A DNA stretch of 64,000 bases from assembly GCA_013396635.1 (NCBI GenBank), contig WBMW01000423.1, positions 654,059 through 718,058 of the forward strand, given 5' to 3'. Source of the stretch: Penelope pileata. Its lineage: Eukaryota; Chordata; Aves; Galliformes; Cracidae. Below are positions 51,161 to 62,700 of the stretch, in pieces; position 1 is the first letter of the stretch; every line of letters starts with the position of its first letter. Made by a program: the position numbers and the translations under genes. The notes beneath the pieces were generated by a model. That model was not told the origin of the DNA. It was given only the letters and a program-made list of their open reading frames with translations, and made no database searches.

Positions 51161-52463
51161 TTTTACTGATGCCTTCAGGAAATCCTGGATTTATTCTTAT
51201 AGGATTGAAGGTGGGGTTTTTTGTTTGTTTAATTGAAGACGAAATACTGGCCAGCTTTGAAGGTCACAAAACAAGGACATGACAGTAACGAGGCTTTTTT
51301 CCTACTATTTTCTCTGCACAGTGCCCCTAAAATAACAACATCATGACACACTACTTAGCAGAATTGAGTCAATTACATCAGATTGCTGTGTTGTGTTCAA
51401 ATACATGAAGCCCAATAATGAGCATTCAGTTTATCATTTGCCCTTTTCAGGGAACTTGGTCTTGTGGGAAATTTACAACTGAAATAAAACACTATATTAT
51501 AGCCTGTGGGAAGCATTCCTGCTCCAGAAACAATGCTACAATCTTCTTCCACTGAAGAGGAATTCCCCACCATGACAGGCTACTGCTAATTAGCAGGCAC
51601 GTGCAGAATGAACCACCTGTATGCCACACAACAGACTTCTGAACAATACCACTCTTAAAGACCCAGCAGTATCAGGCCACAGATGGTGCTTTAAAAATCA
51701 CCACTAGAGCAATTTACTGCACCTAACCCCAATCTTCATTGTTGCAATTATATGGCAATACATGCAAATCAGTCACTGAATTTCACAACAGCTATAGTTC
51801 TCGTTCACAAAATCCACAGGATCACAAAAACGACAGTAACAGTAAATACTAATCAATCCACATCATAGTCTCGTGGTCCTGCATCACCATCTCCGATTTG
51901 CAGATCAGATGAAAGAATGACACACATCTTGGTCCCCATAGAGACCTTGAAATTACAGCTTTTTGGAGACCAGGGATGCTGAAGGCAATGCCTAATGAGA
52001 AAGGAGAAAGGGGAAAGCTTTTTAAGTTTGGGGCAGTGCCCAGACTTCTGGCACAACTTCAGTCTTTCCACTTTAATTTGTATTGTTTGGGTAGGATTTT
52101 GTGCTTTTTTCCCCCCCTTGTTGTTGCTTATTTTCTTGCTTAGTGCATCAAAGACTTGCTTTTCTTTCTCAAGTTTATGCTCTGAACAAAGTCCATATCA
52201 TGACCTGGTCATTTGTTTTCCATCTAGTCAAGCATCCTTACCAGGCTGTGTCATAATGGTTTCTCAGAAACTTTGGACAGAGGAAGTCTGGTAACTTATG
52301 TATTCTATGCAGTTCAAGTGCCCCAGCCACATGGGCAGAGCTCTCTTTCCTGCAGAAACTCAAATACACTGGAGTCCTCTTTCCTAGTCATTTCTATCTT
52401 TTTGGTGTATTCCATATAAAGGATTGATTCTACCCCAAAACAACTTTTTACACACACGTGCAT

Positions 52464-52491
52464 ATTCTAATGTTCAAATTCTAATGTTCAA
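52464..52491. repeat. Perfect tandem duplication of 14 bp
   Basis: ATTCTAATGTTCAA is present twice, head to tail, without mismatch. Confidence 0.9.
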
Positions 52492-53185
52492 ATCTGCATT
52501 CTGATTTCAATGCTAAAAAAATATGAAAATGAAATAGCAGAAAGGTAGCTCAAAAAAAAAAACAACCTCAAGTTTTAGAGGCTTTTGAAATTCTAACAGA
52601 ATTTTAGAACTGACAAGATAAGCCATTGCTCCAGAGGTCACAGTCAGAGGTGACAATCACATCATTCTAAAACAATGTTTTCAAAACAAGTCTCCTCTTA
52701 CAACTCATCCAAAGAAGAAAAAACCCAACCCAAAATCTTGATGTGCAACTGATAAACCAAATGGGTACCATGGCACCATGTTCCAAAAAGTCCCCTAGAG
52801 AAGGCTGACTTACCACCTCACTTTTTCAATTACCATCATTTTAAAAAGTTTTCTGTACTGCAATCATTTTCTCTTACAGGGAAGGAACTAGAAACTTCTT
52901 TCTCTCAAGCAGAACGATCAATTCATTTTTACAAAAACTACATAACTCCTAGTGGTAATTGAGAAGCATTAGTACCATAAACTCATACACTGCAGCAGGA
53001 GTGATTTACTGCTCAAATACACAATGGAGAACAGCTTGCCTAGTACCAGCTTTGTTGGAAGAATCTGGTGGTTTCATGGGATTACAGACATTAAATAGCT
53101 TATTTTCTTGACTTAGTACTTTACAAAAGTAAAAGTGGATGTACCATTTGTATGCATAAACAGAAAAGCTGAAAGATTCTTAATC

Positions 53186-53414
53186 ACAGCAAAAATAGAT
53201 TTATGTTAGATATTAGAAGTTCTCCATTAGTAAAGACAGTGAAGGACTGAAATAAGTTGCCTGTAAGGTAGGAAATCTCTACTCATGGTGGTACTTGAGA
53301 TCAGGTTAGACAAGCACCTGTCAGGAATGACATTGGTATAGCAGATCCTGTTCCAGAACACAGGTACAGATGACTTCTTGTGATTCAAGAGTTCTTTCCA
53401 ATTCTTTGCATACT
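53186..53414 (+). mobile_element. CR1 retrotransposon, 3'-end fragment
   Basis: A plus-strand CR1 end. It includes AGATTTATGTTAGATATTAG, AGTGAAGGACTGAAATAAGT then TGCCTG, a degraded GTGGTACTTGAGATCAGGTTAGACAAGCACCTGTC block, and a mutated terminus (TTCAAGAGTTCTTTCCAATTC) where younger copies have CTCGAGGTCCCTTCCAA. The tail unit is barely visible. The divergence is high, so it is an old copy. Confidence 0.85.
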
Positions 53415-56400
53415 ATCTTTTTGAAGCATTTTGTAGCATCTGTTACCCACTCTAACCCATCTCTACTTTCTGGCCCAGAATAGTGCATACATTCATTCAC
53501 TCACTGAAAGTTATTGCAACCAAAATTACCAGGTTTGAGGACTGAAAAAAAAATTGTCTAATATTGACAGGAAAACTTCTGTTGGAAAAAACCAAAAATA
53601 TAGAAAATACCTGTATTTTGGGAAGGAAGTATTTTAAAGGAATAAAGTAATAACTTAGGAAGCGTGATACGCTGTAAGATTTCTTGAGAGCTGGTAAAGG
53701 CTTAAGAATCTTCTTGTTAAACCAAAGATAGCATTACTGCTGCTGAGAAGAGATATGAAGTTGTCAAGCTGTAGAAGGTAAGAGGCTTCACTTCTCTCTT
53801 GGAAGAGATTTTAAAAATTCTAGAAAGACACGTGTATCACCTTACACACATAAGCATGTACTAATCATATTTAGGGGCCAAAATGGAAACAAATAAGGAG
53901 TTCAAAAATGATGAAGCAAGAACACAGTAACATTTGCCTGCTTTATAATGTTTCTGTTTTCACTTGTCAAATAATCACAGCATGCTAAGCAAATAACCAA
54001 CTCCCTTCTCAGAAGAGTTTAAAAATCTTTTTCATCCCTTACACATGATTTAGCAATAACTGTATTTATTTGTGGAAGAAGGAGGTGGCAGATAAAAGAG
54101 AAGTAATGAAAAGGATTATTAATCAGTAGCACAGTAACATTAATAAGCTCCTAGCAAGCGGGGCAACTAAGTCAGTAATAAATAATAGAATTATTTGAAC
54201 CATTGCACACTGGTCCCTGCTTTTTTCTCTTTATAAAAATAGCTGTTGCACCACTGTACTGATTAACCTCTTGTTGTTATTACATTATTTATCTTCCAAT
54301 AAGAACTGACAACCATTGGGAAGCCTACGGGCTCCAGTAGGTACGAATCTAACAAAATTTGATGCAACTATACAGGACAAACAAAGGAAGTTAATGTTAA
54401 GTTCAACTGCCTCTTACGCTTATAGCAAAATTATTTTTTAAAATAAAATGGGCTTTTACTGTTTATTTTGTTTAGTATTTAAGATCTGTGTGTCCAGCTG
54501 AGTGAATAGCGTCCATTAATATGAAACCTTATGGGACTTTTGTGCAATTGATACATTCAACAGTTCAGCACAAACGCAGCTATCAGCATCTGGAACTTCA
54601 CCTACTCTTGTGAGAGACAGAGTTAAACACCATTCATAACAAATAGTAATTTGCATCTCTGCCTCACTGAATTCAAAGGATGAGTGAGCTGTTAGTTTTG
54701 TACAGCTGTACAGAGTAAGCGAATACCTTGTTCCACTGCTGGAGGAAGCCTACAAGAACATGAAGAACCCAAGGCAGAGCAGCCAAATTGTAACTGTATC
54801 TCAGACAGCTCTTCTCACACTCCAGCACATGAGAGCAAACCTAGGCTCTTCCACAGTTTGTGCCAACATGCCAAAGCACAGACATGCTTCACTCTATACT
54901 TCATGAGAGACAGTGCTTGCTTCCAGTATATGGGCAGAGAAAACAGCAGATAAAGTTACCTGCTCCCAAGACCTAGCAGCTGAGATGACAGAACAGGACA
55001 CATACCAATGCCTCTGCTGCCTTAATTCAGATCATTTGGTGACTATATTCAGATTTGGAGGCCATTTACTTCTCTCTTGTAGATGAGAAGAGAAGAAGCA
55101 GAGTACTCTTATCCTAAGGAACTTCCCTAACAGCCCACATGCACACACATTTCAGAGAACCACATTCCTCTGTGACTACATTTTCCCTCTACTTCCATTC
55201 CAGTGTTGAATGAGTCATCTGTTTGGCTAGTCTTGTACTAATACGTACATTATGCTCCCCCCTCATTTTAACACCCTAGATAGCAATTTTTCCTGCATTT
55301 CAATCACTGTACCACCCATTACATGGACAATGAATCCAGCCTGGAGTGTTTGCCTACGCTAATGTATATAACTAATGAAGATTAATTAGTAAAATACTAG
55401 TGCAGTGACATAAGATACTAAGCACTATAAGCATACTAACTTCTACTAATGATGTATTTTAAAAATGTGAATGAACTCCGAAGCTGAAGGTTAAAGAGTC
55501 TTTGAATCCAGACATCCAAATATGCAACTCACTCATTGAGTTACATCTGTAATAAATGCAGTGCCAGCTCAGTAGTGCAGCAGGATGCAGCCCCAGCCAT
55601 CAGATACAGCATTCACCAGTTTGCTCCCAGATAGAGTAGGTGCTTCCCACTCAGCATATGCTCTACCCAGTGGACAGACTTTCTGGACAGGATACCAGCC
55701 TACTTCAGCTTTTTATGGCTGTAATGACACTGTCCTCATAGCATCAAGGTCTCATTTAAATCACCATTGATGAAAAGTAAGCCTCTCCCACACTACAATT
55801 CTTTTTGCTGCCACTGATTACAGGAAAAATCAGTTGACACATAGGACTACAGAGAACTTGTTCAACTTTGACTGCAACTTCAAAGTGCATCAGGTTGGTT
55901 TTGAGTTATGTTTTGATGCAGTGAATTTTTCCTCAAGTCATCCATTGCCAACACTTGTTGGGACACTAAATGCTTAATTTTAATACTGGGGGAAAAGGTT
56001 TAATTTTAATAATGACCAGTCAAAACCTTACCATCTCTTCAGCTATCTCACACCAACTTTGAGACAACCTGCTTAAGACTGCGCTATGAACATGCTTCTC
56101 CACCAGAAAAACCCTCAAGGTCTAAGGTTCTTTCAAAACACTGTCCTCCCACTGCACCCCCTCAACACATCTACTTGGCATCTTTAATAGTATCGTCATG
56201 GAAATTCAGACCACAGAGGATTTGTTGTTATTTTCCCTGTCCTCAGCTTCCTTAAACTCCATTCTTTCTTGCCTCAGGTAAGACTAAATGTACAAAACTA
56301 GTATTTGTTTGCATCAAGAGTCAGGAGTTCTCACATCATCTGCATCAAAACAGAGGTGAGAAGTACACCCTGTGTAACAGAAAATGTCCTAAACTCTCAC

Positions 56401-58134
56401 AATTACATCACTTCTTCACCTGACTATGCCATTTGTTTCCTCTGGGGCTAGGGGCTCTGCTTCACATCATTTTCTGCTTCCTCAGCTCCTTCCTCATGCT
56501 GCTACTTCTCCAGCTGCTTTCTGATCTTCTCTCTCTCTTTGCTTTCTGCCCTGGGCTTTGGCTGCCCTGCCAGCCTTGGCTGGCCCTTATCTGAGGCAAC
56601 CCTGCCCCAGGTCCACCCCTTCCAGTCACAGGTGCAGGTGACCTACCAGTATTCCCCAGGCCAGTCACACCTCTCCACCATGTGCTCAATCGTCGGTTCA
56701 TGCCATGAGCAACTGTTTCCTTACACCATGGAACACTGTGCTTTTTGTAGTTATTTTCTCATATACAGAAGCAAGCAACGATGCAAAATGGAAAAACATG
56801 AACCTGAGCCTAGAACTACTGTAACTGTGCCAAAAGAAATGTACAAACAATACTGTAAAATCTGGGTGGGAGACTTATATTACTATTATCCTCTAGATAA
56901 TTCTTACAGTTGGATACTAAAGCCTACATAAAGTGATTTTCAGCTCTCTTATAAAATTAATTTCAGAGAAACAGCCCAGCAGACAAATACTAAAAGTCTT
57001 TTTTTTTTTTTTGGCCTTAATGAGCAGGTTGATAAAAAGCATTAGACAAGCTATGTTTAGGAAGCCTACGTCAATTAAACAGCAATGCGTGGGACGCACA
57101 TAAACTGAACAGAAGTCTGAAATGAGACAAGTTTTTGTGGCCTCCTTAGCCACTCAGTAAGCTACAGCAGAGGGTCTTCCCCAGACTGCACAGCTTCTGA
57201 GGACATCAAGCCAACCAGAGCTAGGGAAACACAATCTCTGCTGCTTACACTGTTTCTAGGCAGCACTGACAAAACTCATAATAAAGCAACTGACCCACCT
57301 GCCACTGCTAGAAATCAAGTTCAGATTCAAAACTTCCCATTACTTCTCCCAACATGTTCCCTCCTGGCCTGCCCCTTTCTCTCACAGTAGTGACTTCAAG
57401 TCACATAGGGAAAGCTAGACTTCTGCTCTCTTCAAACAGGCGTCAGTGTGAGAGCTGCAAAAGAGATATGAAATTAATCCAAACTATGCATAGGGGATGA
57501 TACAGCCTGATATCTAGATCTGTACGAAACCTGCTCTCAAGATCCTTTTTAGTTCAGTTTCAAAACAGAAAAAGGAATTTCAAGAATTCAAGTACTTAAG
57601 CCTCAACTGTAAACAGCCATATAGGTATTGAAGTTGGTACAAGCACCCACAAACACTCGAGCAGAAAGAAACAGCAGCACTTATTCAATCTCTCTCTCAA
57701 GGTAGGCTTGCATGAAATTACAAAAAAAAAAAAGTCCAGAGACATTAGTCAAGATTTCCTGTCACATTCATGCTGAACAAGCTTCTCTCCCTCTTCAGAG
57801 GGATTTAGAACAGCAACATATGAAGTTCTGTGTCAGCAGCAAAGAATCATAAAAGTTCAGTTAGTGGTAATGGACTGGGTCAAAGCATTAAAAACCTCTC
57901 TGTACAAGTGGAAAAATAGGACATATGACAAAGAGGAAACACTAGCTCCCATCACTATCATACATCTTGTAGAATTCACCTTACTAATACCAGGGCAGAT
58001 CATGTAAATTACCTGCCTGGGGCCCAGTAAATTTGGTCTCCCGAGTTTTCAGCCTGGTATAATCACTAGCTTGATTAATTGCACGGCAGTTCTCTAATCC
58101 TGCACTGTTCACTTTGAGTATAGGCACTGGATAC
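53415..58134. other. Unique noncoding DNA with one GC-rich patch
   Basis: No host gene recognised. 54050-54700 is repeat-free and reads like conserved noncoding DNA. A splice-like CAG/GTAAGA junction sits at 56277/56278. 56440-56710 is distinctly richer in G and C than its surroundings and may be an unrecognised old repeat. Frames there (56462-56701 minus, 56539-56931 plus) have no domain. Confidence 0.5.
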
Positions 58135-58148
58135 TTTTTTTTTTTTTT
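58135..58148. repeat. T run ending at the assembly gap
   Basis: Fourteen T immediately before the gap. The true length is unknown because the gap begins inside it. Confidence 0.9.
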
Positions 58149-58194
58149 NNNNNNNNNNNNNNNNNNNNNNNNNNNNNNNNNNNNNNNNNNNNNN
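58149..58194. other. Assembly gap (46 N)
   Basis: Forty-six undetermined bases. The gap begins directly in a T homopolymer, so it probably reflects failed sequencing through low-complexity DNA. Its true length cannot be known from here. Confidence 0.98.
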
Positions 58195-58792
58195 TTCTGG
58201 AGGCCAAAGCCTATCTTTAATACATGTAATTAGTTCACTCCTACAAAACAAACACCTGATTGATTGTGGCAGGTTACAGTAGCCTTGAACCTTTCAAGCA
58301 ATCACAGTATGGTCTTGTCTTGGTTTATTTCTACATCTACCAGCAGCAGTGAATCAACAGTTTCCATTATCAACTGAAAATACCAGGTGCCACCCTGCTG
58401 TCTCAAAGATTGGATACTCCGTAATTATTTACTTTACAGCATTTCTACAAAATTAGTAGTTCTGTCTCTTCTAACATACATTTTGGTATTTCGCTTAAAG
58501 TCTCAGCTTTGAGAGTCTGGTGGCTTCATGAGAAACCAGACTCTCAAAATTTGATTTCATATAAGTGAATTTAAAGAAAAACTGAGGACATTAATCTTAT
58601 TGGCTTAAAAAAAAGAAAAGACAGAACAGAAGTCAATAAATGAATTCATATTGCAAGGATTTGGATCAGTACTTAGGTGCGTAGCAGAAATTCACATCTA
58701 AGCGAATACAGCTGCTTTGTGAAGAGAAGCTATGAATGAACAGCCTAATTGGACATTTGCAAAATTAACTTGTCAAAAGTAATTACTCTACA
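58195..58792. other. Unique noncoding DNA with a perfect hairpin
   Basis: No gene or transposon recognised. The notable element is the 14 bp inverted repeat at 58508-58548. Confidence 0.55.
58508..58548. repeat. Perfect 14 bp inverted repeat (hairpin)
   Basis: TTTGAGAGTCTGGT at 58508-58521 and ACCAGACTCTCAAA at 58535-58548 are exact reverse complements around a 13-base spacer. A transcript of either strand would fold into a simple stem-loop. Pairing does not clearly extend outside the stem. Confidence 0.9.
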
Positions 58793-58832
58793 CATGATCC
58801 AACTCTCGAGGTCCCTTCCAACCCACAGTTTA
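58793..58832 (+). mobile_element. Short CR1 3'-end fragment
   Basis: ATGATCCAACTCTCGAGGTC CCTTCCAACCCACAG is close to the CR1 terminus (ATGA.CTCTCGAGGTCCCTTCCAACCC). The tail unit is absent and only about 40 bases are recognisable. Confidence 0.7.
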
Positions 58833-59643
58833 AAACAGTATTTAAGCTATTCCTTGGTCTTTGAAGACAAATTCACAAAGTTCTTTTTACTTACTATGCT
58901 AGTACCATGCATTTTCAGATCTCTCAAGCACTTTTCAGTCCAAAGCAACAACAAATTCATTTTGTGTTCAATTCAGAAGAGGTGAGCAGATACACTGCTT
59001 ATATTTTTCATGGGAATTTTCTCCCACTTTCTTCTCAGGTTAGAGTAAAATCTTACAGTAGAAAACATGTCTTTGCTTTCTCTGTATAAAATAAAAAATG
59101 GGTTTTTAAACTAAACAGCTCAATGGAAAAATTTAGTGATTGAGATAGATCTAGTAAATATGACCACCAACTAGGGAAGCAAACTGTGCAATTACAATAC
59201 ATTAGAATTCACACAGTAACTACCATGGAAAGTAGATTACCCCTCTTTTCATTGGCAGAATCATCTATTTTGCATTATCTAACACTACATATACATACGG
59301 AGATACCTACAGCATGTCCAGACCTGCATATTTCAGAGCACATCTTGTTCTTCGTGTTTGTCAATCACTAGAAGACTGCCTTACTAATAGTTTTAATTAG
59401 TCCATTTGTTTGTGTGCCTTTTTTTTCCCCAATTAACTTGATTAACATTTCAGAACATTGTAATAAGACAACAGACACGCTCTAAGGAAGCAGACCCCAG
59501 GAAGAGCTTAGAACTCTCCCTCTTGAGACCTAAAAGAAACAGTACATTCTGCATTAGTCATGTAGCAGTAATTAAATGCTCCCTGAGTTAAACACTTCCT
59601 GTCCAGTACCATGAAAAAGCAGATCATAAATGGAAGAAACCAA
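58833..59643. other. Unique AT-rich noncoding DNA
   Basis: No gene or repeat recognised. All frames are under 80 codons. Confidence 0.6.
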
Positions 59644-59711
59644 TATTGGGGGGTTGGACTCGATGATCTCTCGAGGTCCCTTCCAACCCCTACAATTCTG
59701 TGATTCTGTGA
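59644..59711 (+). mobile_element. CR1 3' end with intact tail
   Basis: GGGGGGTTGGACTCGATGAT, then CTCTCGAGGTCCCTTCCAAC CCCTACA and the tail ATTCTGTGATTCTGTGA. This is the classic CR1 3' terminus on the plus strand, heavily 5'-truncated to under 70 bases. The good match and two full tail units suggest a fairly young insertion. A minus-strand frame of 78 codons (59508-59744) crosses it and is not a gene. Confidence 0.95.
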
Positions 59712-62700
59712 ATATCCTGATACACGGATATATTTTTCATCCACCCATATGACAGTTGCATATTCAAAGTATTATCTTTCTATGTTACTGAGGTGGGAAT
59801 TTAGTAAGTAATAAACTTAGGTGTGCTTTTGAGGCCAGACATATCACACAGCCTTTCAAAACACAGTTACTACAGCACTCCTGGCCTCCTATGCATTCAT
59901 TACAAACATATGAATTGTCTACTGACACAGAGTATTTGCTTCTCCTCACAGTGACACCGCCCTGATGAAAAAGGCTTCCTACGCAATTGTTTGTGTTGCT
60001 CAAACGTACACAGTAGCAGAAAAGCAAGAGATTAGATGTATTGTCAGAACAAACACCAGCAATGCATACAACTGTCATTACGGTGACAAAGGTCACTACT
60101 GTGAGCAACAGAAGAAGGAAAAAAGAAAACAACTAGAGCAGAGATCCATGCTACCATACTATAACTGCCAGTACTAAAGAGAAAAGAGAAGGGCATATGG
60201 CAAAGCTAGAAAGGCTGGTCTCTAAAGTTCCTTAGGTAAATTAAACCAATTATCTAATGCATGCTTACTCTTTCAGTTTCACTTCCACAGAAGTTTTGGG
60301 ATCAACCCCAAACACTTGACTTACTGCAAAGCCTTGCTGAAGTCCCTTAGGATTTTGTTTCAACAAGGTCTGTAGATGCAGCCTTCTCACAGACAAACTA
60401 TGCTGTGCTGCTGCTGGCTTGTACTGAATTCTTTGCACATGCTGCTATACTGGACAAGGCACGAAGGAAATACAAACTTCAGAGATTATCCAATTTATTA
60501 AAGCTTAATGAGCCATTGTTGCAATATGTGCAAAGCACACAACATCTCTGACATTCTGGCTTCAGACTGCAATTTACTCATCAGTTACTGAAGCACCTCA
60601 GTTTCACAGCAGTTACTGACTGATAGGTTAATAAAAGTTTCTACAAAGAGACTTTGGAAGTTTCAGGGCAAATCTGAGATGAAAAAAGCCCTTAATTCTT
60701 TTTCATACATTTAAAGCAACAGTAATAGAGGTATGCCATCATTCATGTATTTTATATACTGGCACATGGCTTTAATACAGCTGTTGGCCATAAGACTGGA
60801 CAATTGTTCATACTTTTTCTAAAAAAATTGCAAGACGGGTCCACTTTAATGCAACACGTATAAACGAGCATCCCAAGAGTATTCAACGGAGCCAAATTAC
60901 CACACCGGCATTCAGGTCACTGGTTCAAAATGAAATTAAAGCAGATTCTGATAAAAAGTTCTCATCACCTTTTCGTCAGTCTGTAGCCTACGTAAAACAG
61001 ACCTAGTCCTAGTGGGCAGCACTTTAAGCCATTCAGCAAGAATTGATGGTACCCCCAGGACAGAATAAACTACATATGACTAAACACTTGATTCAACTTT
61101 AGTAGTAGTCCTTTCTCGTGGGACACTAGATATACAAGTAGCAAAACAGGAAGCAAGTTTGAGCTGCTGCTTTGTGTTCTGCCCTCATTTCGTATGCAAT
61201 GGCACTCATTTCTCCAGGCTGTCACAGTATGACTCTGATTAGAGGCTCTCAATGAATAATCCTTACCAGGTCCACAAAGAAAGCATGACCAGGATTCAAA
61301 AACAATGAGCCTTTGAGTCTTGGGGAAGTAGGGGAAAGAAAAAAAGCATCTCTTCACCTAACCTACTTCACCTTGTCACTTCAGAAAGTAAACATGTTAA
61401 GTTTATACAGGAATTATTCAATTTGTGAAATGAATAGTTTCAGGGGCATTAACGTTCTCTTTCTCACTTTCAAGAGAAACAAACTAATTTCAGTATCAGA
61501 AAGTCACCAAGCAGAAGGTACGGCCTATAAACAGACTGTTTCAATTGCTACAGACATTGTGTGGAACAAAGGACAGCAGTGCAGTTGTTAAAGTAAAAAA
61601 ATATTTTAGATTGAAGTGTAAAGACATATCCACCAGGATGAGATTTTCAGCCTGGGTTCTTTAAGCCCACTTGGGTGATGCATGACAACATACAGCTGTG
61701 TACAGCTAAAGAATATACAAAGTCTTGAAAATAAATGAATAAGTAACTCCTTAAAAAAAAAAAAAAAATCCTAAACAAGCAAAACTGTTGTCTCTGCTAC
61801 CGCATGGAGAAAAGGTGAGCCAGAGCTGCCTCACTTCAGGATCTTGAACTTTATGCAAAGCTTTTGGACAACTACCTGTTCCATCTGGTGAAAGGTTTTA
61901 ATTCACATCCCTATTGCTTCATAAAATTAAAAGCAGTTCTTACTGCTAACAACAACAAAGGCAGTCCCCAAAAAGCACCGTGCTAAAGCTCTAGAATATC
62001 ATTTTATTTGAAAATATAACCTCTTCAAATTTACAAATAATCCCGCATTTTAAAGAAAGCCTACTCTGAAAAGCAACAATTGAGACCACCTTTAATCTAA
62101 ATTTATTTTTTAATCAGAAAACGTCATTATTATAACTGGCTTACTCCAAAGCATTTTGTTGCCTGACAACTCTTTCAAACAACTACTTCACTTTTTTCAT
62201 AACAGAAAAAAAGTCAATAGTAATTGAAGGTTTCGTTGATTAGGAATGCAATCTCTTAGCGAAAAAACTTAGATACATATTTCTGACTTGACTGTTAACT
62301 GAAATTTTTGTTCTTTAATAAACTTAGCATAGATCATTGTGTCTATTTTTTCCTGGGGTGGGGCTGTCAGCTGGAATTGTGTAAATGAGTACATGAAATT
62401 GAAGCCATAAATAACTTAAAAGGATACCAGAACAGACAATCTAAATCTCGAGTGCATTCTGGAAGGTATTGTTCACCTAAAACTAAACGCTTCTGCCAAG
62501 CTACAAGACTATATCAGGCCACCTTCAGAAACAACAGATTAAGATTTAGCCTTGTGCTTTTTACAATAGTATTTAAATCTGTTCCTTATCCCAGGGTTAA
62601 GGAAGAAAGTACTTGTTCTAGTACTGGTTAAGTGAAACCGTATGCTACTGAAATGTTATACCTCTGACCTTACATATCAAGTCACAGATAGTCTGAAACA

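Larger units (their letters stand above)
46441..53185. other. Unique AT-rich noncoding DNA
   Basis: No host gene or recognisable transposon. It contains a 28 bp tandem duplication (51105-51160), a 14 bp duplication (52464-52491), and A and T runs near 48509, 48545 and 49623. All frames are under 100 codons and without domain features. Confidence 0.6.

Noticed and set aside
56539..56931. Plus-strand open frame of 130 codons across the GC-rich patch
   Set aside because: GC-rich DNA has fewer stops, so long frames are expected. The protein is a composition artefact with no domain.
59785..60177. Two frames on opposite strands, one Cys-rich (minus), one starting with MKKASYAIVC (plus)
   Set aside because: The Cys pattern does not fit a zinc finger or secreted-peptide family I know, and the two frames occupy the same DNA.
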